A stretch of DNA of 64,000 nucleotides from Legionella_C dresdenensis (GTDB taxonomy: Bacteria; Pseudomonadota; Gammaproteobacteria; Legionellales; Legionellaceae): positions 124,001-188,000 of the forward strand of contig NZ_JBHSAB010000004.1 of assembly GCF_042649825.1 (NCBI RefSeq), given 5' to 3'. Both the position numbers and the translations under genes were made by a program. Below are positions 25,864 through 33,455 of the stretch, piece by piece. The first letter of the stretch is position 1. Each line of letters starts with the position of its first letter. Below the pieces are notes generated by a model. It saw only the letters and a program-made list of their open reading frames with translations, had not been told where the DNA came from and did no database searches.

Positions 25864-25913
25864 GCCCCACTTGTCCCTCTCTTCCGTATATACTTACTAA
25901 GGGGAGCCACACT
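25864..25913. repeat. Right junction of the tandem array with att core and iteron pair
   Basis: GCCCC (25864) and GTCCC (25873) repeat the 9-bp phase seen in segment 1. 25888-25913 is identical to 21274-21299 and contains the GGGGAGCCAC core at 25901-25910. What follows (ACATAAGGCATCAAC) is probably the original chromosome to the right of tRNA-Asn. Confidence 0.6.
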
Positions 25914-26016
25914 ACATAAGGCATCAACAAACGGATTAATACAAAGCAAATTATGGTAATGTCTAATCGGCCAAGAAAAGGAGCATTACCGTGGAAAAGT
26001 ATTATTCAATCATTTT

Positions 26017-26066
26017 TACCCTCAAATGCGGGTATAATTGATTTTACCCGCACTTGGGGGTATAGT
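26017..26066 (+). promoter_or_regulatory. hipBA promoter with two HipB-type operators
   Basis: Two operators of form TACCC-N8-GGGTA lie at 26017-26034 and 26045-26062, centres 28 bp apart; a half site GGGTA follows at 26086. E. coli HipB binds TATCC-N8-GGATA, the same spacing with one base changed in each arm. A promoter TTGATT (26038-26043), 17 bp, TATAGT (26061-26066) runs through the second operator, so HipB binding would block it. TATAAT at 26033 is a possible second -10. Confidence 0.65.
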
Positions 26067-26105
26067 AAAAATTATTGGCAATTGGGGGTAAAAAGAGGGG
26101 ATTTT

Positions 26106-26345
26106 ATGATCATTCGATCAGCGAAAGATTTGGCATTATATTTGAATGACAGGCGCAAGCAACTTAAAATGAGTCAATCTGAAGTTGCAGATTTAGTGGG
26201 TTTAAAACAGGATACCATATCAAAATTTGAAAATAGTCCCGACAATAGCCGAGTTGATACCCTGTTTAGGATATTGTCCGCCTTAAATTTAAACATTAGT
26301 CTTGTTGAAAAAGGGCAGAAAACTCATGAAGAGATAGAATGGTAA
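26106..26345 (+). CDS. hipB: HipB-like antitoxin / repressor
   Basis: 79 aa from the ATG at 26106, preceded by GAGGGG. The longer frame starting at 25953 would translate through the operators and promoter and is rejected. The HTH reads LKMSQSEVADLVGLKQDTISKFEN, quoted as about residues 20-43. The HipB C-terminal tail is present (SALNLNISLVEKGQ). It overlaps hipA through TAATG. It neutralises HipA and represses the operon. Confidence 0.85.
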   Translation: MIIRSAKDLALYLNDRRKQLKMSQSEVADLVGLKQDTISKFENSPDNSRVDTLFRILSALNLNISLVEKGQKTHEEIEW

Positions 26346-27652
26346 TGCGTAAATTATACATTTTGATGAACAATGAGCTCGTGGGAGAGCTTACCCAGGA
26401 TAATGGAGGAGGCTTAGGTTTTTCCTATGTTGAGGACTGGATTTCCAAGCCACATTCACGACCAGTATCTTTATCGTTACCGTTAGTAAAACAAAAATTT
26501 TCAGGAGAAGTTGTTTATAACTTTTTTGATAATTTACTTCCCGACAATCCACAGATAAGAGCCAGAATTCAAGCTCGTTTTCAGGCAAAATCATCGCGGC
26601 CGTTTGATTTATTGGCGTTAATTGGCAGTGATTGTGTTGGGGCAATACAAATTGTTGAACGTATTCCTCAGGCACAGCATCTAAGCATTGAAAGTCACGT
26701 TGTCAGTGATGCCGAGATAGCTCATACTTTACGTTCTTACCAAACCTCACCGCTGGGAATGGATAAAGAGGATGATGAGTTTAGAATTTCAATAGCTGGT
26801 GCTCAGGAAAAAACAGCTTTTCTATACTACCAAAATGAATGGCATAAACCATTTGGACCTACACCAACAACTCACATATTCAAATTACCTATTGGATATT
26901 TACCACATCAAGGAATTGATTTAAGTGAGAGTTGTGAAAATGAACATCTCTGTTTATTACTAGCCAGCAAATTTGGTTTAGATGTTGCAAAATCAAAAAT
27001 CTTACAATTCGAAGATGAAAAGGTGCTGGTTGTCGAAAGATTTGATAGAAAATGGAGTCGAGATAACCGTTATATACTCAGGTTACCGCAAGAAGACCTA
27101 TGCCAAGCATTGGGTTATTCACCAAATTTAAAATATCAGTCAGATGGTGGCCCGGGTATTAAAGAAATTATGCAGCTACTTAATGGCTCACAGCAGCCTC
27201 AAAAAGATAGAGATGAATTTTTCAGAGCACAGGTTGTTTACTGGTGCCTTGGTGCTATTGATGCGCATGCCAAAAATTTCAGTATAAGTATACAACCACA
27301 AGGCGGTTACCAGCTCACCCCCTTATACGACATCATTTCAGCCTATCCTCTCGTGGAACAAAAACAGCTATCTTTTAAGAAATTGAAAATGGCAATGGCT
27401 TTATATGGTAAAAATAGTCATTATAAGATTGACGGTATTCAAAAAAGACATTTTATTGAAACAGCAAAATACGTTCAATATTCTAAAATTAAAGCAGTTC
27501 AGATTTTTGAACAAGTGATTGACCGTATTGATTCTGCTATCGATGAGGTCACAGCACAATTACCGAGCCACTTCCCAGAAAAAATTGCACAACCAATCTT
27601 CAAAGGCATGAAAGATTTTAAGGAGCGAATGATATCTGCCCCAACTTCTTAA
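26345..27652 (+). CDS. hipA: HipA-like serine/threonine kinase toxin
   Basis: 435 aa from the ATG in the TAATG overlap at 26345 (an in-frame ATG two codons upstream is possible). The N-terminal HipA domain (PVSLSLPLVKQKFSG, FFDNLLPDN) is followed by the Gly/Ser loop SIAGAQEKTAF, the ATP-binding lysine in HIFKLPIG, and the catalytic DAHAKNFS with the metal site YDIISAYP. All kinase residues appear intact. HipA of E. coli phosphorylates GltX and induces persistence; the target here is unknown. It lies just right of the tRNA-Asn array. Confidence 0.9.
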   Translation: MRKLYILMNNELVGELTQDNGGGLGFSYVEDWISKPHSRPVSLSLPLVKQKFSGEVVYNFFDNLLPDNPQIRARIQARFQAKSSRPFDLLALIGSDCVGAIQIVERIPQAQHLSIESHVVSDAEIAHTLRSYQTSPLGMDKEDDEFRISIAGAQEKTAFLYYQNEWHKPFGPTPTTHIFKLPIGYLPHQGIDLSESCENEHLCLLLASKFGLDVAKSKILQFEDEKVLVVERFDRKWSRDNRYILRLPQEDLCQALGYSPNLKYQSDGGPGIKEIMQLLNGSQQPQKDRDEFFRAQVVYWCLGAIDAHAKNFSISIQPQGGYQLTPLYDIISAYPLVEQKQLSFKKLKMAMALYGKNSHYKIDGIQKRHFIETAKYVQYSKIKAVQIFEQVIDRIDSAIDEVTAQLPSHFPEKIAQPIFKGMKDFKERMISAPTS

Positions 27653-27807
27653 TTAAGACGCAATGAATCATCATAAGTTTTCATACATTGCGCACTGTAT
27701 GTCCTCGATAAAAAGTTGCGTTTATTTGAAAGAATCGAGTTGATGCTGCTTGTCTGCTATATATCTTTTAGTTTAAAGTTGCTAAAAATAATACAGTACA
27801 ACTTATT

Positions 27808-29364
27808 ATGATGAAATTTTTTGTAAAAACATTCTGTTCATTTATGGCGATATTAACTATGAATGCTAACATTCAAAAATCTTATGCTCACCCAGAATTT
27901 TCTGATAAGCAGAGACTTGAAAAAATACAGCAAGTATTCCCTAAAATAAAAAAAATCTATCAAGATTATGCAGAAAAAAATCATTTTCCTGCTTTTGCTT
28001 TTGGTATTATGGTTGATGGAAAGCTTATTTATTCAGAGGCTGAAGGATACGTTAATATCGAAAAGAAGATACCTTCTGATCCAAACTCAATGTTCCGCAT
28101 AGCTTCCATGACTAAAGGCTTTACCGCGATGGCTATTTTAAAATTAAGAGATAATGGACAATTAAAGTTAGATGATCCCGTTTCTCTCTATATTCCTGAA
28201 ATTAAAAATCAGCATGTAACAAGCGATTCTTCAGAAATTACGATACGAGATTTATTAACTCATTCAGCCGGCTTCCCTTTGGATAATGCCTGGGGCGACA
28301 GGCAATTAAATATGAGCAAAAAGGAATTGAAGATACTTTTAAAAAAAGGACTTTCGTTCTCAAATACCTCGGGTATCTCTTATGAATACAGTAACTTGGG
28401 TTTTGCTTTGTTAGGTATGGTGATAGATGAAGTATCAAAAATGCCTTATCAAGAGTATATTGAGAAAAATATCTGGCAGCCTTTGAATATGAACGATGTG
28501 AGCTGGGAAGTTTCCAAAATACCCTCTCAAAAATTAGTGCAGGGGTATCATTGGAATAAGACACAGTGGAATCAAGAAAAAATGTTATCTGATGGCGCTT
28601 TTGGTGCAATGGGGGGAATGATTAGCTCGCTTAATTCATTCAGCCATTATGTCGCTCTTCAACAAGATGTATGGCCGCCACGTAATGATCCCGAAACAGG
28701 CCCTGTCAAAAGAAGTTCGATACGCGAGATGCAACAAGCCTGGCGATTTCAAGAGTTGAATACTCACTATCAATTTTTAAATGGGCATCAATGTACTATG
28801 TCCAGTGCTTATGGTTATGGTTTAAAATGGCTAAGAGATTGCGAAGGAAGAACTTATGTAGGCCATAGCGGTGGCTTACCTGGTTTTGGTAGCAATTGGT
28901 TCATTATGCCTGATTATGGTATTGGGGTTATCCTGTTTGCTAATAGTACTTATGCTCCCGCAGCCGAAGTAAATCTTCAGGTGTTAAACGAGCTGGTAAA
29001 AGACGCAAATTTACAACCCAGGGTCTTTCCACCTACAACATTATTAAAAGACAGACAAGCCATCTTGGTTAAGCTACTCCAAAATTGGGATAACCCTGAT
29101 GCAATTACATTTTTGGCTGATAATTTTTTTCTGGATTCATCGATTGCTGCGCGTAAACAAGAGTCTATTTCTTTTTTTGAAAAAACAGGCGGCATAATTC
29201 GAATAAATGAAGTAATTCCTGAAAATCTATTAAGCGGGCATTTTATTATAGAAGGCAAGAAGGCTAACCTTAAAATTAACTTCACACTAACACCACAAAA
29301 TCCTGCTTTGATTCAGGAAGTTCGTATGGAACTCATATCTAAAGCATGTGATCATATCACTTGA
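27808..29364 (+). CDS. Exported beta-lactamase-like serine hydrolase
   Basis: 518 aa. A signal peptide (about 1-27) precedes a class C beta-lactamase/DD-peptidase fold with S100-M-T-K103, Y194-S-N196 and H353-SGG. The extra C-terminal region of about 130 residues is of unknown role. Such proteins act in the periplasm as esterases, D-aminopeptidases or carboxypeptidases, and resistance cannot be assumed. The start has ATGATG at 27808 without a clear ribosome-binding site. Stands alone between hipA and a methyltransferase. Confidence 0.82.
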   Translation: MMKFFVKTFCSFMAILTMNANIQKSYAHPEFSDKQRLEKIQQVFPKIKKIYQDYAEKNHFPAFAFGIMVDGKLIYSEAEGYVNIEKKIPSDPNSMFRIASMTKGFTAMAILKLRDNGQLKLDDPVSLYIPEIKNQHVTSDSSEITIRDLLTHSAGFPLDNAWGDRQLNMSKKELKILLKKGLSFSNTSGISYEYSNLGFALLGMVIDEVSKMPYQEYIEKNIWQPLNMNDVSWEVSKIPSQKLVQGYHWNKTQWNQEKMLSDGAFGAMGGMISSLNSFSHYVALQQDVWPPRNDPETGPVKRSSIREMQQAWRFQELNTHYQFLNGHQCTMSSAYGYGLKWLRDCEGRTYVGHSGGLPGFGSNWFIMPDYGIGVILFANSTYAPAAEVNLQVLNELVKDANLQPRVFPPTTLLKDRQAILVKLLQNWDNPDAITFLADNFFLDSSIAARKQESISFFEKTGGIIRINEVIPENLLSGHFIIEGKKANLKINFTLTPQNPALIQEVRMELISKACDHIT

Positions 29365-29579
29365 TCCGGTATAGCCTTTTGTTTATATAGTGAGCGACCA
29401 TTCAAGACCGGTTGCATTTGAGTTACTTTATACTTTATGATATTTAAGGAACTTTTATTAAAAAGCTGAACTATTCGGCTTTCAGAAGCAAGTGTATTCA
29501 AATCTGTCGAGAAAACCTCCAGGTCTTAAATTGTTTATGAATAAAAATTCTAGTTATTTATATTTTAGGATAAAAAGTA

Positions 29580-30365
29580 ATGTCAATCATTGTATTAAAA
29601 GATTTACTTAGATTTAAAATGGATCAGCGTATTAAACTGAATAACGATGCAAGCGAACTTTGGGACACTCAACCCTGTGGAATGGAGGTTGTAAGTGGTA
29701 AAAACCAGGTAGAAAAAATTGATTCCCTCATGGCTTTACGCCAGATTGATTGTCCTGAAATATATCAGTACCTGCGGACGATGTCTTTAGAAAACAAAAT
29801 GGTTTTAGAATTGGGCTGTGGTACCGGTATTGATTCCAGAGAGCTAATTCAAAAGGGCAGTAAGTTAACTTCGGTGGATTTTAGTAAAGCAAGTCTCCAT
29901 CTCGCCAAAGAGTTTCTACAGGAGGTATTTCCAGGAAAAGAATTATCGCTTATTCATGCCTCTAGCCATGCAACCAATTTGCCCGATGAACATTTTGATA
30001 TAATCTACAGTCATGGTTCTATACATCACTCTCCACTTTTTCCTGAAATCTGTAAAGAAATTAATCGGATGCTTAAGCCGGGAGGCAAGGCATTAATTAT
30101 GGTTTATAGAAAACCAAGCCTTATGTATCTACATGCCAAACTAGGACGATTAATTGATTATAATGCGCCTGTTTCTCTATTTCTCAGTGATGCTGAATTA
30201 AGGAAAGCCATGTCTCCTTTAAAGGAAGTTTGGCGAAAAAATTATTATTTCGCAAGGCCTCATGTTACTCGTATAGGTAAATATATACCAGCGTTCATGG
30301 AGAGATTGCTAGGACGTTTCTTTGGTGCTTGCCAATTAGTTGAGTTTAAAAAATTGGATGCCTGA
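29580..30365 (+). CDS. Class I SAM-dependent methyltransferase
   Basis: 261 aa. The Rossmann motif MVLELGCGTGIDSREL is followed by LTSVDFSKASLHLA (acidic ribose-binding Asp), FDIIYSHGSIHHSP and MLKPGGKALIMVYR, the UbiE/type 11 pattern. The C-terminal region (HAKLGRLIDYNAPVSLF) resembles that of small-molecule methyltransferases. Substrate unknown. AGGA lies 9 nt before the ATG. A strong terminator follows at 30374. Confidence 0.8.
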   Translation: MSIIVLKDLLRFKMDQRIKLNNDASELWDTQPCGMEVVSGKNQVEKIDSLMALRQIDCPEIYQYLRTMSLENKMVLELGCGTGIDSRELIQKGSKLTSVDFSKASLHLAKEFLQEVFPGKELSLIHASSHATNLPDEHFDIIYSHGSIHHSPLFPEICKEINRMLKPGGKALIMVYRKPSLMYLHAKLGRLIDYNAPVSLFLSDAELRKAMSPLKEVWRKNYYFARPHVTRIGKYIPAFMERLLGRFFGACQLVEFKKLDA

Positions 30366-30373
30366 GAGCATTC

Positions 30374-30400
30374 GAGGCCGCTAAGGCGGCCTCAGCTTTT
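30374..30400 (+). terminator. Rho-independent terminator after methyltransferase gene
   Basis: Perfect 8-bp stem GAGGCCGC (30374-30381) and GCGGCCTC (30386-30393), loop TAAG, then AGCTTTT. It sits 9 bp after the stop codon and before the convergent aminotransferase gene. Confidence 0.85.
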
Positions 30401-30447
30401 CCGTGATCCTTCTCCCGCTTGCATGTTTGCGGCAATTTGCCAGCACT

Positions 30448-31626
30448 TTATTTTAATAAATTGCGAAGCGCAGAACAAAAGAGATCTATTTCAGATTCAG
30501 TATTATAATAATGCACGGAAGCACGCACTAAAGCTGGTATGTTCCTCTTTGCCAAATCTAATCTTGCATATTCTTGAAGAGATATCGATACGTTGATATG
30601 TTCTTTAGCCAAATAAGCCTGAATTTCTTCAACAGATTTTTTTGAAGAAGTGAATGTAATGATGCCGCATTGGTTGGTGCCCAAATCTTGCAACTGCACC
30701 CCTACATCCAATAAATTTTGCCGCATATATTGCGCTAAATGTTGGATTCGCTCCCAAATGGTAGGAAGGGTTAATTCAAGAGCATATTCAATTGCTACAC
30801 CTAGCCCAATTTTGGCAGCAATATTTTGTTCCCAGGTTTCGAAACGAAGAGCATTTGAATTTAAAACATACTCATTGTCTGCAACCCATTTGGCCGCATG
30901 CAAATCAATAAAAGGCGGGTTATATTGGTTCACTATTTTTTTATTCACATATAAAAAACCGGTTCCTCGCGGGCCTCTTAAATATTTACGGCCTGTCGCA
31001 CACAAAAAGTCGCAACCAATCGCTTGAACATCAATAGGCATTTGGCCAATCGATTGGGTTGTATCGAGCAGGTAAGGAATATTAAATTGTTTTGCTATTT
31101 TGCCAATTTCTTCCGCAGGATTAATGAGTCCACCTTGCGTTGGCACATGAGTTACAGCAATTAATTTAACCTTTCCATCAATTTTATGCCGTAAGTCATC
31201 TAAATCCAATTGGCCGCTATGATCATTTTTAATAACTTCAATCCTCACTCCCGTCTGTTTAGCCCGATGGAGGAAAGCCAAATAATTACTGGCATATTCC
31301 GACACACAAGTTAGTATTTTATCTCCTGGCGCGAACTGAAAGCTGTAAAATGCCATATCCCAGGCACGAGTAGCATTTTCCAGAAATGCAATTTCTTCAG
31401 ACGTGCAATTAATCAATTGCGCCGCAGCAGTGTACATTTTATTTGAGCATTCTAATGCCTGAGTGGCTGCTTCATATCCACCTATAGTGGCCTCTAATTC
31501 AAGATGGCTTTTAATTGCCTCGATAACGGGCGCAGGTGAAAGAGAAGCCCCGGCATTATTAAAGTGCAAAACATGCTGACATCCTGGAGTTTCTTTTCTT
31601 AATTTATCTATATTTAATTGCTTCAT
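30448..31626 (-). CDS. Class V PLP-dependent aminotransferase-like enzyme
   Basis: 392 aa. HFNNAGASLSP (20-30) at the N-terminus, THVPTQGGLINP, YLLDTTQSIGQMP (PLP-binding Asp) and CATGRKYLRGPRGTGFLYV (PLP lysine) are the class V markers. The pattern fits isopenicillin N epimerase / selenocysteine lyase-like members rather than IscS, since the mobile loop cysteine is absent. It may act as a sulfur lyase (EgtE-like) or epimerase; substrate undetermined. No partner gene in an operon. Confidence 0.8.
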   Translation of the reverse strand: MKQLNIDKLRKETPGCQHVLHFNNAGASLSPAPVIEAIKSHLELEATIGGYEAATQALECSNKMYTAAAQLINCTSEEIAFLENATRAWDMAFYSFQFAPGDKILTCVSEYASNYLAFLHRAKQTGVRIEVIKNDHSGQLDLDDLRHKIDGKVKLIAVTHVPTQGGLINPAEEIGKIAKQFNIPYLLDTTQSIGQMPIDVQAIGCDFLCATGRKYLRGPRGTGFLYVNKKIVNQYNPPFIDLHAAKWVADNEYVLNSNALRFETWEQNIAAKIGLGVAIEYALELTLPTIWERIQHLAQYMRQNLLDVGVQLQDLGTNQCGIITFTSSKKSVEEIQAYLAKEHINVSISLQEYARLDLAKRNIPALVRASVHYYNTESEIDLFCSALRNLLK

Positions 31627-31839
31627 AAAAGCCCACTATAACGTTACTGGTTTTTTATAGATATTATCATTTTCGTCACTGCTTTAAAGAGGTGTGCTCA
31701 AATTAAAGCACCCTAATATAGGTGCCTCGATATTATTTGTTACTCTTCAACTTCAAGACAGCAAGCAATTGGTTTTAAATCGGAGTACGGTACTTGAGGT
31801 AAAAACTTATTAGTGTAACATGAAGTTATTTCTGCATGC

Positions 31840-32748
31840 CTACTTTAAATTAAAGTAAGAAGTATTTATCCCTCCGCAAACAATAACCAAAATTGATTCG
31901 GCATCATGAAGCGCGGGATGATCATTATAAATTAAAGACAATGAAGCACCGCTGGATAATTCCACCAGAATTCGCTGCTCATGCGCAAAATTCCAACATG
32001 CTTGTTCAGCCTCGTCATCCGTAACAATCATATTTTCTATTTTATGAATTTTTGTCCAATCCATTAATTTTTGTGCAACTCGTTTTGCCCCTAAACTCGT
32101 TGCTTTGCTGGTAATAGCGTCTAAAGTAACTAATTTATTGGCTTTTACAGATTGAGCAAACGCATCAGCTCCTTGTGTTTCAACGGCAACAAGCGGCACA
32201 TTCTCCCATCCATGTTGATGCATTCCTTCCAGAACGCCGCAAGCAAGGCCGCCACCGCCAACAGATAGAATTACGGCATCAGGTTTTGAAAGGCCTTGTT
32301 GTATTGTCTCTGTAATCATAGAAGCATGACCTTTCCAGAGAGAAGGGTGATCAAACGGAGGGATATAAGCGGCCCCATGTTGTTTAGCAAAATTTAATGC
32401 AGCTTGATGCGCTTCATCCCACACTTGACCCGCTACAATGACATTAGCGCCATATGATTTAATTGCATCAATATAAACGGGGTTGCTAGAGGCAGGAATA
32501 AAAACAGTAGCAGGAATATTTAATTTCATCCCGCAATAAGCGACAGCAATGCCTGCATTCCCGCCTGAAGAAGCGACAAAGGCCTTGGCGCCTTGCTGTA
32601 ATTCTTCTTGACACAACCTGCCTATGCCTCGCAGTTTAAAGGAGCCAGGTGGTTGCATGCATTCTAGTTTAAAGTAAATTTGTTTATTTAGTTTATTTTT
32701 TAAATATTGAGATTCAATAAGAGGTGTTTGAATATGGAGGGGGAGCAT
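31840..32748 (-). CDS. PLP-dependent serine/threonine dehydratase-like enzyme
   Basis: 302 aa. PPGSFKLRGIG (33-43) carries the PLP lysine. SSGGNAGIAVAY (60-71) and SVGGGGLACGVLEG form the phosphate cup, and VIVCGGINT closes the site with the Cys found in eukaryotic-type serine dehydratases. It would deaminate L-serine or L-threonine. There is no ACT domain, so it is a catabolic type. GAGGAT stands 7 nt upstream. Divergent from a MarR regulator across a palindromic operator, which suggests control by it. Confidence 0.85.
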   Translation of the reverse strand: MLPLHIQTPLIESQYLKNKLNKQIYFKLECMQPPGSFKLRGIGRLCQEELQQGAKAFVASSGGNAGIAVAYCGMKLNIPATVFIPASSNPVYIDAIKSYGANVIVAGQVWDEAHQAALNFAKQHGAAYIPPFDHPSLWKGHASMITETIQQGLSKPDAVILSVGGGGLACGVLEGMHQHGWENVPLVAVETQGADAFAQSVKANKLVTLDAITSKATSLGAKRVAQKLMDWTKIHKIENMIVTDDEAEQACWNFAHEQRILVELSSGASLSLIYNDHPALHDAESILVIVCGGINTSYFNLK

Positions 32749-32794
32749 GTGATTATCCTCATTAATTAAGCTTAAATATAGAGCCTGGATTTAT

Positions 32795-32831
32795 TTTACA
32801 TAGCTTGTTAATATATAGCAAGCTATGTAAA
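32795..32831. promoter_or_regulatory. Perfect palindrome between dehydratase and MarR genes
   Basis: TTTACATAGCTTG (32795-32807) and CAAGCTATGTAAA (32819-32831) are perfect 13-bp arms around an 11-bp AT-rich spacer. The position, in a divergent promoter region beside a MarR gene, is that of a MarR operator. It probably controls both directions. Confidence 0.7.
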
Positions 32832-32843
32832 TTGGACAGAAAA

Positions 32844-33248
32844 ATGTATCCTTCAACTCTGATTAAAAAAGCAAGTCGCTTATTAATTAAAAAAGCCAAC
32901 GAATTATTGAAGCCCTATGGACTTAAAGATGCTTATACTTATTTTCTAATGGCTCTTTATGAGCAAGATGGTTTGACTCAATCTGAAATGCATAAACAGA
33001 TCGGTATCGAACAACCTACGGCTGTTAGAACGCTTGATCGTATGGAGCGTGATGGGCTGATTATAAGGATTCGAAGCGCCACGGACAGACGTGCTATTGA
33101 AATCAGGCTGACCCAAAAAGGGCGGGATTGTCAGAAAATTATCGATCAGTGTGTTTATGAGTTAAATCAATTTGCTTTAAATGGCTTTAAAGAAGAAGAA
33201 AAAAGCGCTCTGAAGCATCTTTTAAATAGATTAAATGATAATTTTTAA
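32844..33248 (+). CDS. MarR family transcriptional regulator
   Basis: 134 aa from the ATG at 32844 (GGA 9 nt upstream). A TTG start at 32805 would put codons in the operator palindrome and is rejected. The winged helix is seen in DGLTQSEMHKQIGIEQPTAVRTLDRMERDGLI (quoted as about 42-73) and the wing RIRSATDRRAIEIRLTQKG. MarR proteins bind palindromes as dimers and respond to small ligands. The divergent dehydratase is the obvious target. Confidence 0.88.
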   Translation: MYPSTLIKKASRLLIKKANELLKPYGLKDAYTYFLMALYEQDGLTQSEMHKQIGIEQPTAVRTLDRMERDGLIIRIRSATDRRAIEIRLTQKGRDCQKIIDQCVYELNQFALNGFKEEEKSALKHLLNRLNDNF

Positions 33249-33455
33249 TTCTAATCTCAGTAGGCGGCGTATTCTGTTGATTGTTCTGACGGGAACAAAG
33301 ATTAACAAGGATACGCCGTGATGGATTGTAATCTAAAGCTTGCGTCAGCGCCAGTGTTGCGCCCAGCGCCCAGACTATCGAATACTAATGCTCTTGTTTT
33401 AAACGCACAAACAGTATAAAATATAGCCAATGAATTCCTCTTTTATGGAGAAAAA

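Larger units (their letters stand above)
21297..25910. mobile_element. Segment 3: decayed relative of segment 1 with AbiE-like cargo
   Basis: The left end (21291-21349) matches 3001-3059 with few differences. About 700 bp match 8357-9058. Two fragments of DUF1016 and one of integrase survive in the same order and strand. The oriT, traK and DUF927 genes are gone. The right end (25888-25910) is of segment 2 type, so the block is a composite left by several insertions and deletions. The only intact genes are the Xre copy, the AbiE-like pair and perhaps an SDR gene. Confidence 0.65.

Noticed and set aside
3007..25910. Prophage or phage satellite interpretation
   Set aside because: No capsid, tail, terminase, lysis or packaging-interference genes; instead oriT and TraK point to conjugative mobilisation.
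25953..26105. N-terminal extension of the hipB frame
   Set aside because: It covers the promoter and both operators; a proper ribosome-binding site precedes the ATG at 26106.
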